Assembly (NCBI GenBank): GCA_902781045.1
Contig: CACZHT010000002.1
Span: forward strand, 62,001 to 126,000
Direction: 5' to 3'
DNA: 64,000 nucleotides
Source of the DNA: an uncultured Bacteroidales bacterium
Lineage (GTDB): Bacteria; Bacteroidota; Bacteroidia; Bacteroidales; Muribaculaceae
A program made the position numbers and the translations under genes. The notes below the pieces were generated by a model that searched no databases, was not told the origin of the DNA, and worked only from the letters and a program-made list of their open reading frames with translations. Positions 40,955 to 48,991 of the stretch are shown in pieces; the first letter of the stretch is position 1; each line of letters starts with the position of its first letter.

Positions 40955-41125
40955 ATGGCACGTCCGATCAGAGAAACCCCTATTCTAACGGGTGAAGATG
41001 CAATTCGCTTTGAAGAAATGCGTCTTCAGGTAGAAAATATGAGCGAGGAGCAACGCGCCAAGAACCGTAAAGAATTTGAGAAACGCGTTGCAGAAGCAAA
41101 AAAACTCATTCAATTCTGTTTGTGA
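40955..41125 (+). CDS. Putative antitoxin of a GNAT toxin-antitoxin pair
   Basis: A 56-aa charged helical protein: MARPIRETPILTGEDAIRFE, then EMRLQVENMSEEQRAKNRKE and FEKRVAEAKKLIQFCL. The start MARPIRETPIL-GEDA is a pattern I associate with short antitoxin-like proteins in Bacteroidetes. The second half is a probable coiled coil. It ends 3 bp before the acetyltransferase gene, the usual antitoxin-toxin order. It has no recognisable ribbon-helix-helix, unlike classic partners of GNAT toxins. The promoter at 40,917 fixes ATG 40,955. Confidence 0.65.
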   Translation: MARPIRETPILTGEDAIRFEEMRLQVENMSEEQRAKNRKEFEKRVAEAKKLIQFCL

Positions 41126-41128
41126 TAC

Positions 41129-41638
41129 ATGAGGCTTAAACCACTTGAAGCAGAATATGAAATAGGTGAGTTTGATTGTGGAGACGAGGACTTGAATGAG
41201 TTCCTTCTCTACGATGCTAAACCTTGCATGAATTTGAATATCGCTAATACGTTCATCTTGGAAGATGAAGGACGTATAGTAGCCTATTTTTGTTTGCTAA
41301 ACGACAAAATTAGTAGGACTGAAATTACTGGAAGTCGTTGGAAAAAGATAAAAGAGCGTTTTCCTAAGAGCAAACAGTTCCGCAGTTATCCATGTGTTAA
41401 GATTGGGCGTTTTGCAGTGTCAATTGCTTATAGGGGGCAAAACATTGGTAGCAAATTGATGGATCTTCTAAAAGATAGACTTATCAAGTCTAATAGCCTT
41501 TCGGCATTTCGTTATATAACAGTTGATGCTTATCTATCTGCAATCCCATTCTATGAGAAAAATGGATTTGCTCTCTTGAACGAGAAGGATATGAACGAGC
41601 ATACACGCTTAATGTTCTTTGATCGAATGGACATCTAA
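41129..41638 (+). CDS. GNAT family N-acetyltransferase, probable toxin
   Basis: A 169-aa protein. The opening PLEAEYEIGEFDCGDEDLNE then FLLYDA matches the TacT/AtaT-type toxin pattern (F-D-C-G, then L-N-E-F-L). The acetyl-CoA site is IGRFAVSIAYRGQNIGSKLM (R/Q-x-x-G-x-G/A-like), and SAIPFYEKNGFALL is the C-terminal GNAT motif. Such toxins acetylate aminoacyl-tRNA; that activity is inferred from family resemblance. It is coupled to the 56-aa gene 3 bp upstream, and the pair lies between two copies of a promoter palindrome. Confidence 0.78.
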   Translation: MRLKPLEAEYEIGEFDCGDEDLNEFLLYDAKPCMNLNIANTFILEDEGRIVAYFCLLNDKISRTEITGSRWKKIKERFPKSKQFRSYPCVKIGRFAVSIAYRGQNIGSKLMDLLKDRLIKSNSLSAFRYITVDAYLSAIPFYEKNGFALLNEKDMNEHTRLMFFDRMDI

Positions 41639-41665
41639 TAACTTTGTCTTTTAGCAAATAGGCAC

Positions 41666-41709
41666 AACTCCATAATTTTGCGGTGAGAAATTCGCAAGAT
41701 TATGGAGTT
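41666..41709 (+). promoter_or_regulatory. Promoter palindrome, copy 2
   Basis: The arms aactccataattttgcg (41,666-41,682) and cgcaagattatggagtt (41,693-41,709), with one mismatch, contain -7 TAATTTTG and ATG 41,702. About 60 bp are shared with the copy at 40,649, which lies 1,017 bp upstream. Confidence 0.75.
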
Positions 41710-41818
41710 AAATTTTAATAGTGTAGAAATGTTACGCGAGCCGATAGCAGAGGCAAGCTCGCTTGACTATGCCGAGGCGAAGCTGACATTCAACAAGCAA
41801 TTTTTGCCACATTTTTAA
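41702..41818 (+). CDS. Small ORF, MELNFNSVE start, copy 2
   Basis: 38 codons: MELNFNSVEMLREPIAEASS then LDYAEAKLTFNKQFLPHF. It shares only MELNFNSVE and the upstream promoter with 40,685-40,849. A copy of the GC palindrome follows at 41,837. It is probably a fragment or a leader peptide. Confidence 0.35.
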   Translation: MELNFNSVEMLREPIAEASSLDYAEAKLTFNKQFLPHF

Positions 41819-41836
41819 AATTATAACTGTATCGAA

Positions 41837-41890
41837 ACCCCACCCCTGACCCCTCCCCTTTGGGAAAGGGGAGGGGAAACGCGGAATCGC
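41837..41890. repeat. GC-rich palindromic repeat, intergenic copy
   Basis: Reads accccacccctgacccctc, then cccctttgggaaaggggagg and ggaaacgcggaatcgct. The core differs by one base from the in-gene copies, and the end gaatcgct matches the outer ends of the composite repeats. Confidence 0.85.
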
Positions 41891-41993
41891 TACCAGTTAC
41901 GCAGCTAAACAATGGCGTTAAAGTAAACTAAATCTGCACAATGTTCTGTAACTTTCACATGAGCACTCCCGTCTCTATCGAAACAACATTTAT

Positions 41994-43169
41994 ATGGCAA
42001 TGCTAAGACAAATTCTCATTATTGCATTGGTGCTCACTTTCCAGCCACTGTTTGCACAGTCCAGTCATGACAAACTGACGGAGTACACCAATTTTGTGAA
42101 GGTTCAACAAACCGCCCCCTTTGACTATCTCACTCAAAAGGTTAAGCAATATCATGTGGTGACGCTGGGCGAAGACCATTGGGTGAGAGACCACATGGAG
42201 TTTTTGAGCGACTACCTCCGTCACATCGCGGCCGACACGACATTTCATCTCGACGTTTTGGCCTGGGAAAGCGGCAACAGCATTGACCAGGGCATTGCTG
42301 ACTCGCTGATGCGCTCTGCAACTTTTCGCGAAGACTTGGCATTGCAAATACTGCGTGATGCCCCCGACACTTACGGGTGGCCGTATTCCGAGGCAGTGGA
42401 CGCGCTCCGCGCATTGTGGGAATATAACCGCAAGCAGCAGAAGTTCACAAGATTGTTGCTGCTCGACCCACCATTCATGCTGCAAATGCTCGACGGCGAA
42501 AAGTACGAATACACTTTGAGCCGTGACCAATCAACAGCCAATAAGATTGCGACTTACATCTACACAGGAAAGAGAGTGATCTACTATGCAGGTTCAAGTC
42601 ATACTCAAAAGCAATTCCATGCGCAATATGTCGAAAAATCAAAGATGTATGCCGTGCAAGCCACTGCCGGAAAAATCTTGGCAACACTTTATCCGCATCA
42701 AGTGTTCTCGATAAAACTCTGGGGCGGACTGATGGGGAATAACGGATATGTTCCAGCCAAGGACGATTATCATTGGGAGCGCTGCGGAGATGGCATCGCA
42801 GATGAAGCGTTCAGAATGTGTGGCAACAAGCCCATTGGCTTTGATGTTGTCGACAGCCCATTTGCAAGCGAAAAAGTGTCGGACTTCTTTCATTTCGATT
42901 ACACCGACCGAATGCTGAGCGACACCAACGGCAGCCCCTACTATGCCGACGAGACGATGGGCAACCGCATTGACGGCATCATCTTCTTCCGTCCCGTGGA
43001 TGAATTCACCGTTCCGCACATTGAGACAAAGCTATTCAATGATGATTTTATCAAGCGTGTCAGCAAGCGAACAAAAGGCAAAGTAAATACACTCAACGAT
43101 GTCTTGAACTATATCAAGCAACATCACCCCACGCTTGCTGCCGAGTGCGACAGACTCATGACAGACTAA
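41994..43169 (+). CDS. Exported erythromycin-esterase/TraB-like superfamily protein
   Basis: A 391-aa protein with signal peptide LRQILIIALVLTFQPLFAQ. VVTLGEDHWVRDHMEFLSDY carries the G-E-x-H motif of the EreA/ChaN/TraB superfamily. LAWESGNSIDQGIADSLM with EAVDALRALWEYNRKQQ resembles the erythromycin-esterase helical layout, and a second motif is VIYYAGSSHTQKQF. It is probably a metal-dependent hydrolase exported to the periplasm; the substrate is not evident and antibiotic resistance should not be assumed. It stands alone between repeat elements. Confidence 0.65.
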   Translation: MAMLRQILIIALVLTFQPLFAQSSHDKLTEYTNFVKVQQTAPFDYLTQKVKQYHVVTLGEDHWVRDHMEFLSDYLRHIAADTTFHLDVLAWESGNSIDQGIADSLMRSATFREDLALQILRDAPDTYGWPYSEAVDALRALWEYNRKQQKFTRLLLLDPPFMLQMLDGEKYEYTLSRDQSTANKIATYIYTGKRVIYYAGSSHTQKQFHAQYVEKSKMYAVQATAGKILATLYPHQVFSIKLWGGLMGNNGYVPAKDDYHWERCGDGIADEAFRMCGNKPIGFDVVDSPFASEKVSDFFHFDYTDRMLSDTNGSPYYADETMGNRIDGIIFFRPVDEFTVPHIETKLFNDDFIKRVSKRTKGKVNTLNDVLNYIKQHHPTLAAECDRLMTD

Positions 43170-43212
43170 GTAACCATAAAAAACTTTTTCGGTGTAAAAT
43201 CACAAAAGTTCT

Positions 43213-43326
43213 ATGATTGATACCAACCAACTATCAGCACTCGTTTCCGCTTTTCGGGTCGAGACCGAAAAGGAGTCCATCTCGCCTGACGATGTGAATA
43301 ATAGGGCGCAATGTGGCTTTGTTTAA
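43213..43326 (+). pseudogene. N-terminal fragment of a Bacteroidetes accessory protein
   Basis: 37 codons, MIDTNQLSALVSAFRVETEK then ESISPDD, after which the sequence changes to VNNRAQCGFV and a stop at the edge of the DUF1016 upstream repeat. The first 27 residues match a short-protein N-terminus I associate with Bacteroidales phage-like or mobile genes, where it continues with a helical domain. Here it is cut off exactly where the nuclease cassette repeat begins. Confidence 0.5.
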
Positions 43327-43337
43327 GAAAAATGTTT

Positions 43338-43345
43338 TACCTTTG
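43338..43345 (+). promoter_or_regulatory. -7 element 4 nt before the first DUF1016 start
   Basis: TACCTTTG with ATG 43,350 only 4 nt downstream, so transcription would start at or inside the start codon. Either the mRNA is leaderless or an internal start is used. Confidence 0.6.
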
Positions 43346-43349
43346 TATC

Positions 43350-44432
43350 ATGGAAGACAATAAGAACATTATAAAGGTGCAAGACAATCAAGTGTTACCC
43401 ACCCAATTAGTTGACGATGTCAAGCTGATCGTAGAGCGGGGGTTGCGTGAGGCATACAATGGCGCTAACTCCATTTTAGTCAAAACCTATTGGAACGTTG
43501 GCAGACGTATTGTTGAAGAAGAGCAAAATGGAACTGCTCGGGCGCAATATGGGAAACATCTTATTGAGCTTCTATCTCAAGAACTATCTGCCATTTATCC
43601 CAAAGGATATTCGCCAAGAAACCTTCGTGATTATCGCCAATTCTATCTGTACTTCAGCGATTTAGAGATTTGGCATTCGCGAGTGCCAAATCTCACGTGG
43701 ACGCATTACCGCACGTTGTTATCTGTCACAGATGATGATGCTCGATATTGGTATATCCGAGAGGCTTCAACTCAGTCGTGGAGTGTTCGCACCCTTGCGC
43801 GCAACGTGGGGTCTCAATACTACCACCGATTGTTGCAATCACCCAAGAAGGAAGCGGTAGTGAACGAGATGCTGCAACTCACTGCACCATTGCGCGATGA
43901 GCCACAGGGCTTTCTCAAAGACCCGGTTGTGGCAGAATTTCTTCAACTGCCCTCTAATGCTTCATTTACAGAGTCAGAACTTGAAAAGGTGATTATTCGC
44001 CATTTGAAAGACTTCCTGCTTGAAATGGGTCGTGGCTTTGCCTTCATGGCTGAGCAATATCACATCAGTACTGATGCAGGAGATTTTTTCGTCGACCTTG
44101 TGTTCTACAATGTTGTGCTCAAGTGCTATGTGCTCATTGACCTCAAGACCAAGAAAGTGACGCATCAGGATGTAGGCCAGATGGATATGTATGTGCGCAT
44201 GTTCGATGACTTGAAGCGCACTGAGGGCGACAACCCAACCATCGGTTTGTTGCTTTGCGCCGACACAAGTAAAGACATAGCCCAATATTCAGTATTGCAC
44301 GACAACAAGCAACTCTATGCCGCAAAATATCTCACCTATCTGCCGTCGGAAGAAGTTTTGAGGCGTGAGATTGAGCGACAAAAAGAGATCTTCTTTCTGC
44401 AACACAACAAATCCGATCACGAAAACAACTAG
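43350..44432 (+). CDS. DUF1016 (YhcG-like) PD-(D/E)XK nuclease, copy 1
   Basis: A 360-aa protein. The DUF1016 N-terminal helical domain has SILVKTYWNVGRRIVEEEQN, YGKHLIELLSQELSAIYPKG and NLRDYRQFYLYF. The C-terminal nuclease-like domain has DFFVDLVFYNVVLKCYVLID then LKTKKVTHQDVGQMDMYV, the D...D-x-K version of the active site. Members are annotated as putative nucleases found in accessory DNA; the biological role is not settled. ATG 43,350 (MEDNKNIIKVQ) is shared with copy 2. The first 25 residues and about 45 bp upstream are nearly identical between the copies, while the middle has diverged. Confidence 0.9.
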   Translation: MEDNKNIIKVQDNQVLPTQLVDDVKLIVERGLREAYNGANSILVKTYWNVGRRIVEEEQNGTARAQYGKHLIELLSQELSAIYPKGYSPRNLRDYRQFYLYFSDLEIWHSRVPNLTWTHYRTLLSVTDDDARYWYIREASTQSWSVRTLARNVGSQYYHRLLQSPKKEAVVNEMLQLTAPLRDEPQGFLKDPVVAEFLQLPSNASFTESELEKVIIRHLKDFLLEMGRGFAFMAEQYHISTDAGDFFVDLVFYNVVLKCYVLIDLKTKKVTHQDVGQMDMYVRMFDDLKRTEGDNPTIGLLLCADTSKDIAQYSVLHDNKQLYAAKYLTYLPSEEVLRREIERQKEIFFLQHNKSDHENN

Positions 44433-44600
44433 CAGAATCAGCTGTACAAAAATTTCTCGTGCATGCCGAATTCGGTGTGTAACTCGCTTGAACTCAGCCT
44501 AGTCGAGAACGGTGAAACACGACCGCAAACGCCGCCGCGGGTTCTCGCGCAAGTATTACACTTCGGTTATGCGAATCAAAGAATTTTATGGGGATAACGT
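44433..44600. repeat. Downstream repeat of the DUF1016 cassette, copy 1
   Basis: About 150 bp after the stop (cagaatcagctgtacaaaaa; ctcgcttgaactcagcct; cggttatgcgaatca) are repeated almost exactly at 45,780-45,930. Short frames here are not convincing as genes. Confidence 0.85.
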
Positions 44601-44687
44601 AGATTGTTCGTTCACTGGGATTTTGAGCGATTTCGTGCGAAATGTAAATAATCGAACACAAAGCGGCTCTGTTTAAGAAAAATGTTT

Positions 44688-44695
44688 TACCTTTG
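44688..44695 (+). promoter_or_regulatory. -7 element 4 nt before the second DUF1016 start
   Basis: TACCTTTG, same context as 43,338, with ATG 44,700 4 nt downstream. Confidence 0.6.
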
Positions 44696-44699
44696 TAAT

Positions 44700-45779
44700 A
44701 TGGAAGACAATAAGAAAATTATAAAGGTGCAAGACAATCAAGTGTTACCCACCCAATTAGTTGACGATGTCAAGCTGATTGTTGAGCGCGGCTTGCGTGA
44801 GGCCTACCATAGCGTAAACTCAATTTCGATACTGACCTATTGGAATGTGGGCAAACGCATTGTTGAGGAGGAACAGCAAGGTGCAAGCCGTGCCGAATAC
44901 GGCAAGCAAGTTCTCAAGGGGCTGGCGCAAATATTGGTGCCACTATTTGGCTCATCTTACAACGAGCGCAACTTGTATAGCATGCGTCAGTTCTTCTTGT
45001 ATTTCAAGGACTTGGAGATTTTGAACACGCGTGTTCAAAATCTTACATGGTCGCATTATCGCATGTTGCTTCGCGTTGTGGATGAGGATGCACGATACTG
45101 GTATCTGCGTGAAGCTTCTGAGGAGATGTGGAGCGTCCGCACATTGAGTCGCAACATCGGTTCGCAATACTATTATCGTCTGCTGCAATCACCCAAGAAA
45201 GATAAGGTAATTGCAGAAATGCAATCACTGACTCAACCTCTACAAGAAGGTAGAGATGAGATTGTCAAGAACCCTGTTGTTGCTGAATTTCTTGGCTTGG
45301 AGAACACTGACTATACCGAAAGTGACCTTGAGCAAGCGATCATTGACCATCTCCAAAAATTTATCATGGAAATGGGGCGAGGTTTTGCTTACATGGGACG
45401 TCAGCAACTGATTCGCACCGATACACAGGACTATTATATAGACCTCGTTTTTTACAATGTTGTTCTAAAATGTTACGTCCTATTTGACTTAAAAGTGGGC
45501 GTAATCACTCATCAAGATGTCGGACAAATGGATATGTATGTACGCATGTATGATGAGCTCAAGCGCACCGAGGGCGACAACCCCACCATCGGCATCGTGC
45601 TCTGCTCTGAAACAAGCAAAGACATAGCCCGATACTCAATTCTCAAAGGGAATGAGCAGCTATTTGCAGCAAAATATCTGCCCATGTTGCCCACCGAAGA
45701 AATGCTCAAGCGCGAAATTGAGCGACAAAAAGAGATTTTCTATCTGCAACACAACAAATCCGATCACGAAAGCGACTAG
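44700..45779 (+). CDS. DUF1016 (YhcG-like) PD-(D/E)XK nuclease, copy 2
   Basis: A 359-aa paralogue of 43,350-44,432. The N-terminal domain is SISILTYWNVGKRIVEEEQQ and YNERNLYSMRQFFLYFKDLE. The nuclease core is DYYIDLVFYNVVLKCYVLFD then LKVGVITHQDVGQMDMY. Differences from copy 1 concentrate in the middle of the N-terminal domain (VLKGLAQILVPLFGSSYNER against IELLSQELSAIYPKGYSPRN), while the ends and the flanking DNA are almost unchanged. This mosaic pattern is expected if the variable part determines partner or target specificity, but that is inference. Confidence 0.9.
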   Translation: MEDNKKIIKVQDNQVLPTQLVDDVKLIVERGLREAYHSVNSISILTYWNVGKRIVEEEQQGASRAEYGKQVLKGLAQILVPLFGSSYNERNLYSMRQFFLYFKDLEILNTRVQNLTWSHYRMLLRVVDEDARYWYLREASEEMWSVRTLSRNIGSQYYYRLLQSPKKDKVIAEMQSLTQPLQEGRDEIVKNPVVAEFLGLENTDYTESDLEQAIIDHLQKFIMEMGRGFAYMGRQQLIRTDTQDYYIDLVFYNVVLKCYVLFDLKVGVITHQDVGQMDMYVRMYDELKRTEGDNPTIGIVLCSETSKDIARYSILKGNEQLFAAKYLPMLPTEEMLKREIERQKEIFYLQHNKSDHESD

Positions 45780-45930
45780 CAGAATCAGCTGTACAAAAAT
45801 TTCTCGTGCATGCCGAATTCGGTGTGTAACTCGCTTGAACTCAGCTTAGTCGAGAACGGTGAAACACGACCGCAAACGCCGCCGCTGGTTCTCGCGCAAG
45901 TATATTACGCTTCGGTTATGCGAATCATGG
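45780..45930. repeat. Downstream repeat of the DUF1016 cassette, copy 2
   Basis: Nearly identical to 44,433-44,600 with a few substitutions. The remaining sequence to the convergent gene at 46,047 holds no supported gene. Confidence 0.85.
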
Positions 45931-46046
45931 AGTTATCGAACGCTCGTTCACGGGCATCCTATGTTCTGCTTTATCAAAAGATTTTGGCCGCAATCACTAA
46001 AAAAGCGAAGCCAATGGCCTCGCTTCTCTATTCGCTAAATTGGAAT

Positions 46047-46877
46047 TTATTGGTCAAGCGGATAGGAGAAAGTATGATATTCAATTCCAAAAGCGCGAAA
46101 TTCACCATTGATATAAGATACTTTCCAAGGATGATAAGCCTTCAACAGTTGAGTCATTTCTTCGGCAAGTTGCTGATTGTCGCCGGGCTGGAGGACCTTA
46201 ACTTCACATTGTACAAGATTACCGTGCATATCAACTCGTGCTTGTCGGATACTGAATATGATGCGTTTGACATTGGCGAGTTCGGGATACTTTTCTATTT
46301 TCAAAGGAAATAACTTCCGTATGTCAGAATTGCTTTTGACTTTATCGAATGCGAAACCATCAACAACATAGTTGTGATAATCTTTTTTTCCAATGACCTT
46401 TCCCTCACGGATTGTAAAGATTTGTTCATGTTCATAGTTTCGTTCAAAGCCCATGTGCTGATAGTAAATCTTTTTCCCTGTAGCCACACGAATGTCGTCC
46501 GTCAGCCAACTGGCCACAATACGCTCTCCTTCGACAAAATTCTTGAATACACGAAGCAATGTGTCGTTTGGAATGCGCTCACCTATAATTTTGCGACTAT
46601 TTGTATCATCGTGTTCACATCGTATACTGTCGAGGTAGAATACGTCCTCCTCAATGCTCCAATATGAGGTGAAGCCATCCCAGTTGGCTGAAGTAATAAC
46701 GCGTTCTGCAGGTAGCACAGCCTTCAAGTGATGGTACAACAAAGAATCTCTGCATACAGGCCTGTCCAACAACGCCCAACGAGTACCATTAATAAAAATA
46801 ATATCACTGTCTTGACCAGTCGCATAAGCGACAGTCGTCGTTAACAGAAATTGAATGCATATTAAAATCTTTTTCAT
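46047..46877 (-). CDS. Exported protein of unknown function
   Basis: A 276-aa protein with signal peptide KKILICIQFLLTTTVAYATG. The mature part is mixed alpha/beta, and the C-terminal segment LANVKRIIFSIRQARVDMHG with NLVQCEVKVLQPGDNQQLAE is vaguely like a TonB-C-type fold but lacks clear motifs. I do not recognise the family. It is preceded on the - strand by a TAACTTTG box 38 bp upstream and is AT-rich compared with the core genes. Confidence 0.65.
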   Translation of the reverse strand: MKKILICIQFLLTTTVAYATGQDSDIIFINGTRWALLDRPVCRDSLLYHHLKAVLPAERVITSANWDGFTSYWSIEEDVFYLDSIRCEHDDTNSRKIIGERIPNDTLLRVFKNFVEGERIVASWLTDDIRVATGKKIYYQHMGFERNYEHEQIFTIREGKVIGKKDYHNYVVDGFAFDKVKSNSDIRKLFPLKIEKYPELANVKRIIFSIRQARVDMHGNLVQCEVKVLQPGDNQQLAEEMTQLLKAYHPWKVSYINGEFRAFGIEYHTFSYPLDQ

Positions 46878-46914
46878 AACGCTAACTTCCGATTTATTCG
46901 TTTGTTTGAGTTTG

Positions 46915-46922
46915 CAAAGTTA
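46915..46922 (-). promoter_or_regulatory. -7 element for the exported protein at 46,047-46,877
   Basis: On the - strand this reads TAACTTTG followed by c, 38 bp upstream of the start. Confidence 0.6.
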
Positions 46923-46943
46923 GATAAAAAAACATGAAACATG

Positions 46944-47546
46944 CTAATGTTTTATAACATCGAAAAGAGAATCGTTCTTTTCTTGCTCAAACTCATATCC
47001 ATCACATAGTCTATAAAAGACAGTACGATGAAAGACGCTATCACTCTCAAACTCTGTGGCATCAATTTCTTCTTTGATCAGGTCAAATTCATTGTACATT
47101 GAATAATCAGCTTCTTTCATTTCACCGAAACCAATATCACCCAAGAAGTACATACGCCTGTCGATTAAGCCGTCTCTTTTGTACAGTACAAACCTATTTG
47201 GGTCAAAAAAATCGTAATATTCCGAATAAACGACATACTCTTTGTCGCTCCATATTTTTTCGTCATGCTTGACCATTGCGATATACAAGCTAATCAAACA
47301 TCCCATTACCATCACGAAACAACTAGGCCAAATCAATATTTTCAACAGACAGTGTTTTCCCTTGGTATAATGGATTGTGAACAGAATACTAATGATGGCA
47401 ATGAGCATCGATGCAAGCATCCATGCCTTATTACTCAATTGCCAGAGCAACCTGTCACCATTATCGAGAAATAATGTCGGCACAAATGCAATACACAAAA
47501 CAATCAAGGTCAATATCACCATACAAATCAACCCTAATTTCTTCAT
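46944..47546 (-). CDS. Small membrane protein of unknown function
   Basis: A 200-aa protein with three hydrophobic segments near the N-terminus (LGLICMVILTLIVLCIAFVP, MLASMLIAIISILFTIHYT, LIWPSCFVMVMGCLISLYIA), then an acidic soluble domain (WSDKEYVVYSEYYDFFDPNR). ATG 47,546 puts the first helix at the N-terminus. No family is recognised. It is separated from the next - strand gene by a promoter, so it is probably its own unit. Confidence 0.65.
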   Translation of the reverse strand: MKKLGLICMVILTLIVLCIAFVPTLFLDNGDRLLWQLSNKAWMLASMLIAIISILFTIHYTKGKHCLLKILIWPSCFVMVMGCLISLYIAMVKHDEKIWSDKEYVVYSEYYDFFDPNRFVLYKRDGLIDRRMYFLGDIGFGEMKEADYSMYNEFDLIKEEIDATEFESDSVFHRTVFYRLCDGYEFEQEKNDSLFDVIKH

Positions 47547-47638
47547 TTTGCAACCAATACGCTTACAACTATGTAATAACATTTCCAATTACCGAAACAC
47601 TTGCAGCTGGGTAAACAAGTGAATTTAACAAAACGCTG

Positions 47639-47646
47639 CAAAGGTA
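47639..47646 (-). promoter_or_regulatory. -7 element for the small membrane protein
   Basis: On the - strand this reads TACCTTTG followed by cagcg, with a leader of about 90 nt to ATG 47,546. Confidence 0.6.
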
Positions 47647-47765
47647 CAATTTATTCGCCAAGAGGCGCGTCTTTTGCTGTAACCATCCGAAAAGAAAAGC
47701 ATCTCGCCCGAGACTATGACCATCTCCTCGGCCGTGGACTTCCCCTACGGCCTCATTACAACAGT

Positions 47766-47794
47766 TTCGGTCGGATTTTGCGAATCCGACCGAA
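47766..47794. repeat. Perfect 12-bp palindromic hairpin downstream of asd
   Basis: Stem ttcggtcggatt / aatccgaccgaa with loop ttgcg. There is no T-run on either side. The surrounding 250 bp (47,589-47,845) hold no supported gene. Confidence 0.7.
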
Positions 47795-47845
47795 TGTAGC
47801 AGGTTTTGCGCCCTCCCTGGTGCAACAAAAAGGGAGCGAACCGAT

Positions 47846-48853
47846 TTAGCGCTTGTGGGCGAGCAAGTACTGTGCAATCTGGACGGCGTTGAGGGCTGCA
47901 CCCTTCTTGATCTGGTCGCCGACGACCCAGAAGGTTAGGCCGTAGTCGCTACTGAGGTCCTCGCGAATGCGCCCGACATAGACGGGATCCTTGCTGGTGC
48001 AATCGATGGGCATCGGGTAGACGTTGTTGCGCGGCTCGTCGAGGACCACCACGCCGGGAGCCAGCTGCAGGGCGGCACGTGCCTGGTCGGGTGTGATGGG
48101 ATCCTCACACTCGATCCAGACGGCCTCGCTGTGGGCGCGCATGACCGGCACACGCACGCATGTGGCGCTGACGCGGATGTCGCTGTGCATGATCTTGCGG
48201 GTTTCGTGATACATCTTGGCCTCCTCGCGGGTATAGTTGTTGTCGAGGAAGGTGTCGATGTGCGGAATCACGTTGTAGGCGAGCTGATGCTGGAAGTGCT
48301 GCACAGTGGTGCCCAGCTTGCCATGAGCTATCTCGGCCTGCTGCAGGGCGAGCTCGTCCATTGCCTCAAGCCCCGCCCCACTGGCAGCCTGATAGCTGGC
48401 CACCTGCACATTCTTGATGTGCGAGAGGTTGTCCAGCGGTTTGAGCGCAACGACCATGAGGATGGTTGTGCAGTTGGGGTTGGCAATGATGCACTTGGGC
48501 GCGTTGAGTGCGTCCTCGCCGTTGACCTCTGGCACGACCAGTGGCACCTCGGGGTCCATGCGGAATGCGCTGCTGTTGTCAATCATGATGCAGCCATGCT
48601 TGGTGATAGTGGGAGCAAACTCGATGGCAGTCTTTGCCCCTGCCGAGACAAATGCCACGTCGATGTCCTTGAAGTCATCGTTGTGCTGCAGCAACTGCAC
48701 CACATAGTCCTCGCCCCGGAAAGTAAAGATGCGGCCTGCGCTGCGCTTCGAGCCGAAGAGCACGAGGTCGTCGACGGGGAAGTTCTGCTCGTCGAGCACA
48801 CGCATGAATTCTTGTCCTACAGCGCCACTGGCGCCAACGATTGCAACTTTCAT
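47846..48853 (-). CDS. asd: Aspartate-semialdehyde dehydrogenase
   Basis: A 335-aa cytoplasmic enzyme. It reduces aspartyl-4-phosphate to aspartate semialdehyde for lysine, diaminopimelate, threonine and methionine synthesis. The NADP site is [18 protein letters not shown]. The catalytic Cys is C128 in [12 protein letters not shown], and the substrate-binding region is [15 protein letters not shown]. The length is normal. It is on the same strand as the argB-like gene, separated by 138 bp with tandem tttttagttgttag repeats, so the two are probably separate units. Confidence 0.96.
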   Translation of the reverse strand: MKVAIVGASGAVGQEFMRVLDEQNFPVDDLVLFGSKRSAGRIFTFRGEDYVVQLLQHNDDFKDIDVAFVSAGAKTAIEFAPTITKHGCIMIDNSSAFRMDPEVPLVVPEVNGEDALNAPKCIIANPNCTTILMVVALKPLDNLSHIKNVQVASYQAASGAGLEAMDELALQQAEIAHGKLGTTVQHFQHQLAYNVIPHIDTFLDNNYTREEAKMYHETRKIMHSDIRVSATCVRVPVMRAHSEAVWIECEDPITPDQARAALQLAPGVVVLDEPRNNVYPMPIDCTSKDPVYVGRIREDLSSDYGLTFWVVGDQIKKGAALNAVQIAQYLLAHKR

Positions 48854-48991
48854 TGAGAATTGAGTTTTTTAGTTTTTAGTTGTTAGTTTTTAGTTGTTAG
48901 TAGGGACGTTGCAACAAGTCACAACTAAAAAACTGACACCTATTGTTATTGCAAATTTTGTGCCACAACCGGCAACCGATGACCGATTCGT

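Noticed and set aside
45810..46313. 167-codon + strand frame downstream of the second DUF1016 gene
   Set aside because: Its first third lies in the repeated downstream region and the rest is antisense to the exported-protein gene at 46,047-46,877.
47766..47794. Perfect 12-bp hairpin as an asd terminator
   Set aside because: There is no T-run on the - strand after the stem, so it does not fit an intrinsic terminator; kept only as a palindrome.
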